Part shown: in pieces, positions 5,134 through 7,586 of the stretch
Position numbering within the stretch: the stretch's first letter is position 1
Layout of the letters: every line of letters begins with the position of its first letter
Assembly: GCA_029934265.1 (NCBI GenBank)
Contig: JAOZMN010000071.1
Coordinates: forward strand, 3,422-11,007
Source: Bacteroidales bacterium
GTDB taxonomy: Bacteria > Bacteroidota > Bacteroidia > Bacteroidales > JAADGE01
Length of the DNA stretch: 7,586 nucleotides
Direction of reading: 5' to 3'
Made by a program: the position numbers and the translations under genes
Notes under the pieces: model-generated
Told to the model about the DNA's origin: nothing
Database searches by the model: none
The model's input: only the letters and a program-made list of their open reading frames with translations

Positions 5134-7023
5134 TTATTTTTCTGCGATAACAAATTCGTCTATAAGTTCCAGTGTATCGGGATTCATCACTTTGCATGAA
5201 ACTTTTTTTCCGTTTACATATATCAGAACCAGAGCGTTTTGTGTAGAAAATCCGCTTACGGCATTTGTCCAAGGAGTGCTTTTATCTTGTGCATAATAAG
5301 GTGCACCGGCAGCTCCGTTGTTTATTTGCCAAATTGTACGTTTTCTTTTAAGTTTATCAAAAGTATAATTTTCCGGATAAATATTTACTTCCGGTGAAAT
5401 TCGTACTTTATTATAATTATGTTCGTCGCCGGTAAGCATTGCCGCGACTTTTGAACTTTTATTTATCAAAATATCAAGATACTCATCTCTTCTTTCGATG
5501 ATGCCTTTTTCTACAGGTTTTCCGGCAACTATTGCTCTGTATTTATTGTTTCCGTTGTACCACATATCGTCTTTTACGTGTCCTCCGTTCGGGAAAGCCG
5601 GTGTATGCTGACTTATAAATACGTGGTCGATATTATCGTCTTTTTCAAATTTTGCGATAATTTTTTCCAACCATTTAAGCTGATTATCCATTATATAGGC
5701 GTGCAAATTTCCGCTTGTTGCAGTATTTTTTTTCAAAGAAGGAGTGTACCAATAATTTGAATTAAGAACAATCATTGCAATATTGTCGTAAGTATAATAA
5801 AAGACATTTTCTTTATACGATGGAAAATTCATTCTATTTTTATCGGGGTCGTAAATTGCATTATCTTCACTTTGAAGACCATTTTCCGGATTACAAAAAT
5901 TATCTGCAAATATTGCCTCTCCCGATTCCGTTTCAAACGGAAAATTCGGAATAAATGCCTTTTGTTTCCCGTTTTTATCTACAAAAATTTTACCGACTAC
6001 TTCGTGATTTCCTATCGTCGGGATTATTGGATAATGAGCTACAAATGCCTGCATTGAATGTTTCCAATTTGCGTATTGAAGATTAATATTATCTTTATTT
6101 GATGAATATCCATTAATCAAATCGCCGGTAAATTGCAAGAATGCGACATTTTGCTGTCCGCCGAGTGCCGATATTTTTTTCATTATGTATGCGTTTGTTC
6201 CGTAAATATCTCGCTCTCCCCCACCCGCACCTGCTCGTGAGTCGCTTGCGTATCCGAAAACAAACTCTGTTCTTTTTCCGGTTTCGGGAGCAGTTTTGAA
6301 AGTGTAGTTTTGTTTAAAATCGGCATAATTTACTTCATACTCGTATTTTGTATCCGGTTCCAATCCGGAAATTTTTATTTCGTGCTTTTTTATTTTTTGA
6401 ATATCATAAAAAGTTTTATTTTTTATTTTTACTGATGTTTTTATATCCACGTTTGTTTTGAAACTAATTGACAATTCGGTATCTTTAAGTTTGGAAATAA
6501 AAGGACCTTCGATTATTGTGGGAGCAATTTTAAATTTTAAATTTTTATAAAAAAATGAAATTATTCCGTCATACATGATTTTTCCGTTTTCGGCAACCAC
6601 TCTGTATCCCAAAGTTCCTTTGCCGGATTTTTCCCAGTCTGTCATGTCGTAAATGCCTGAAAGATTTTTAATTATATCAACTTCGGCTTTCCCTTTTTCG
6701 ATTTTTGAATTTCTTTTGAAAAATACCGGGGCAGGGTGTTTTGAATCGTTATAATTTATCAGTCCGTAATATAAAGTTCCGTTAAAATAATCATCGCCGA
6801 AATAAAATGAAATACCGTTTCCGGTTACACTCGGATTGCCGAGCATATTAGTCAATTTTATCTTTGTTTCGGATATTTTTTCGTAATATTTTTCTCCGTT
6901 TTTTTCTATATAAAACTTTCCTGTATTATCTTTTTTAATTCCGGAATAAATTGCCGGAATTTCTTGTGAAAACAATCCTGCATATACAGGAAATATTAAT
7001 AATAATATTAAAAATTTCTTCAT
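5134..7023 (-). CDS. Secreted metallophosphoesterase with N-terminal Fn3-like domain
   Basis: A 629-residue exported enzyme of the calcineurin-like/purple acid phosphatase fold, likely cleaving phosphate esters; the substrate is unknown. A signal peptide is clear (MKK, hydrophobic 4-18, cleavage near 15-20). Residues about 22-165 match no domain I recognise. About 168-247 looks like the Fn3-type domain preceding purple acid phosphatase catalytic domains (L-E-P-D-T-K-Y-E-Y-E-V at 221-231). The catalytic part (253-600) has five motifs: D261-S-R263, G300-D301-L-I, G338-N339-H340-E341, S-Q-H473-T-P and G532-D533-E-H535-N. Two differ from the textbook D-x-H and G-H-x-H: Arg replaces one His and Asp another. 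The surrounding Y-G-T-N-A-Y and N-Y-W-Y segments look intact, so this is probably a subfamily trait rather than decay. The ATG at 7021-7023 gives a proper signal peptide. recJ follows after 15 bp. Confidence 0.85.
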   Translation of the reverse strand: MKKFLILLLIFPVYAGLFSQEIPAIYSGIKKDNTGKFYIEKNGEKYYEKISETKIKLTNMLGNPSVTGNGISFYFGDDYFNGTLYYGLINYNDSKHPAPVFFKRNSKIEKGKAEVDIIKNLSGIYDMTDWEKSGKGTLGYRVVAENGKIMYDGIISFFYKNLKFKIAPTIIEGPFISKLKDTELSISFKTNVDIKTSVKIKNKTFYDIQKIKKHEIKISGLEPDTKYEYEVNYADFKQNYTFKTAPETGKRTEFVFGYASDSRAGAGGGERDIYGTNAYIMKKISALGGQQNVAFLQFTGDLINGYSSNKDNINLQYANWKHSMQAFVAHYPIIPTIGNHEVVGKIFVDKNGKQKAFIPNFPFETESGEAIFADNFCNPENGLQSEDNAIYDPDKNRMNFPSYKENVFYYTYDNIAMIVLNSNYWYTPSLKKNTATSGNLHAYIMDNQLKWLEKIIAKFEKDDNIDHVFISQHTPAFPNGGHVKDDMWYNGNNKYRAIVAGKPVEKGIIERRDEYLDILINKSSKVAAMLTGDEHNYNKVRISPEVNIYPENYTFDKLKRKRTIWQINNGAAGAPYYAQDKSTPWTNAVSGFSTQNALVLIYVNGKKVSCKVMNPDTLELIDEFVIAEK

Positions 7024-7028
7024 GTTTT

Positions 7029-7036
7029 TAACTTTG
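7029..7036 (+). promoter_or_regulatory. Possible plus-strand -7 box
   Basis: TAACTTTG matches TAnnTTTG on the plus strand, just outside the phosphoesterase start. Transcription from it would run rightwards, away from that gene, through the inverted repeat at 7073-7154. No TTG-like -33 element is seen at the expected distance, so this may be chance in AT-rich DNA. A second match, TAGATTTG, is at 7115-7122. Confidence 0.2.
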
Positions 7037-7055
7037 TATTATTCAGGATAAAAAG
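7034..7055. repeat. 22-bp direct repeat, copy 1
   Basis: This 22-bp segment recurs at 7170-7191 with a single difference (G7047 versus A7183). Weaker similarity continues on both sides with one-base gaps: AACT before it and TTCTC after it are present near both copies. The two copies bracket the inverted repeat at 7073-7154. Copy 1 lies in the leader of the phosphoesterase gene. Confidence 0.8.
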
Positions 7056-7072
7056 TAGATTTTCTCGAAATC

Positions 7073-7154
7073 AGACCCTTAGGGTTTTAAGTAACAAGCT
7101 ACAAATTAAATATTTAGATTTGTTAAATTTTGTTAAATTAAACCCTAAGGGTCT
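7073..7154. repeat. Long inverted repeat in intergenic region (terminator-like on plus strand)
   Basis: AGACCCTTAGGGTTT (7073-7087) and AAACCCTAAGGGTCT (7140-7154) are perfect 15-bp reverse complements. Two more pairs (AA/TT) add to the stem if one T is bulged. The 52-bp middle is very AT-rich and has no open frame. Each arm contains CCCT/AGGG and is nearly palindromic. On the plus strand the right arm runs into TTTTTAT, giving an intrinsic-terminator shape; on the minus strand the equivalent position reads GATTTCG, so read-through into the phosphoesterase is not obviously blocked. It fills the central part of the 191-bp non-coding stretch 7024-7214. Confidence 0.8.
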
Positions 7155-7169
7155 TTTTATACCGAACTC

Positions 7170-7191
7170 TTGTATTATTCAGAATAAAAAG
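7170..7191. repeat. 22-bp direct repeat, copy 2
   Basis: Second copy of the segment at 7034-7055, 136 bp away, 21 of 22 bases identical. It lies just beyond the 3' end of the minus-strand gene ending at 7215. Confidence 0.8.
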
Positions 7192-7214
7192 GGCAATTCT
7201 CATTAAAAAGCCTC

Positions 7215-7586
7215 TTAATTAATCGAAATTTCCTTCAGAAAATCTCCGTTTCTGATTTCTTTTTTAAATTCGTCCAAAAAACGATTTGCATCTTTATCGG
7301 ACAACAATTTATTTATTTCTTCTTTTTTGTTCATAAAAGATTTGAAAATTTCTTTCATAAATTCAGCTTTATTTTTCTGCAAATCTTTAAGTTCTTTATT
7401 TGAAAACCTCAATTTTAAATCATTCATTAAAGGCTCAACAATACATTCACATTTTATTGCTCGTTTTTCCGATATTGAGCCGGAGCAATATTTTGTTTGA
7501 ATATTTTCTATTGTAAATTTTTCGGATACTCCTCCTTTATATTTATCGAACAATCCGGTTCCGAAATATAAATATCCGGCTATACC
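7215..7586 (-). CDS. Unrecognised protein with C-x11-C-x-C motif, 5' end outside window
   Basis: A frame open from the window edge to a TAA at 7215-7217 gives 123 visible residues. A TTG at 7551-7553 could be read as a start, but the frame stays open for 11 more codons, so the gene most likely begins beyond the window. The visible N-terminal stretch (G-I-A-G-Y-L-Y-F-G-T-G) is hydrophobic and could be the end of a signal peptide or membrane anchor. Then come C34, C46 and C48 (numbering visible residues), in a Y-C-...-K-C-E-C pattern seen in small exported proteins that carry one structural domain. The C-terminal half (about 60-120) is charged and predicted helical (K-E-L-K-D-L-Q-K-N-K and similar). 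I do not recognise a family. It is 191 bp upstream of the phosphoesterase on the same strand, with a repeat element between them. Confidence 0.7.
   Translation of the reverse strand, partial: GIAGYLYFGTGLFDKYKGGVSEKFTIENIQTKYCSGSISEKRAIKCECIVEPLMNDLKLRFSNKELKDLQKNKAEFMKEIFKSFMNKKEEINKLLSDKDANRFLDEFKKEIRNGDFLKEISIN

Noticed and set aside
4883..5296. 137-codon plus-strand frame across the recJ/phosphoesterase junction
   Set aside because: It is antisense to two clear genes and shows no recognisable motif.
7073..7154. Insertion sequence with terminal inverted repeats
   Set aside because: Only 82 bp long with no transposase frame; at most a non-autonomous element, so it is reported as a repeat.
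7024..7214. CRISPR array or riboswitch in the repeat-rich spacer
   Set aside because: There are only two direct-repeat copies 136 bp apart with an inverted repeat between them, not regular repeats and spacers, and no conserved aptamer pattern is recognisable.
1..7586. tRNA or rRNA genes, prophage, defence or biosynthetic clusters
   Set aside because: No cloverleaf-like or rRNA-like segments and no such protein families are visible; nearly all sequence is accounted for by housekeeping genes.

Overview
The window is AT-rich chromosomal DNA that most resembles a low-GC member of the Bacteroidota. The evidence is a greA 3' end followed by a HIT-family gene, a short DUF721 protein, a bifunctional PBP1C, a Bacteroidota-type RecJ and a secreted calcineurin-like phosphoesterase. 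Starts lack Shine-Dalgarno sequences, and some promoter-like sites fit the TAnnTTTG -7 pattern of that phylum. Genus and species cannot be read from the sequence.

Layout, left to right. On the plus strand are the last 36 codons of greA (1-112) and a 130-residue HIT protein (206-598). A short DUF721 gene (611-901, minus) converges on the HIT gene; the two stop codons sit in the two arms of one small inverted repeat. An 85-bp divergent spacer carries a 12-bp inverted repeat. On its plus side it leads into a full-length pbpC-type penicillin-binding protein (987-3326). Two hairpin-plus-T-run structures lie in the 70-bp convergent gap after pbpC and in the 3' end of recJ.

The right half is on the minus strand. 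A secreted metallophosphoesterase with an N-terminal Fn3-like region (5134-7023) comes first, then recJ (3397-5118) 15 bp downstream, so the two are probably co-transcribed. Upstream of them is a 191-bp non-coding region. It holds an 82-bp structure with 15-bp inverted arms, bracketed by a direct repeat of 22 bp (21 identical). The window ends inside an unrecognised minus-strand gene (7215 to the edge) with a C-x11-C-x-C pattern and a charged helical C-terminus.

The genes are mostly housekeeping: transcript elongation, nucleotide hydrolysis, replication or repair (DUF721, RecJ), cell wall synthesis (PbpC) and envelope phosphate-ester chemistry. I see no phage, CRISPR, toxin-antitoxin or biosynthetic system. 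The points worth a second look are the repeat-rich spacers, a short repeat-like segment shared by the start of pbpC and the end of recJ, and the altered metal-ligand motifs of the phosphoesterase.
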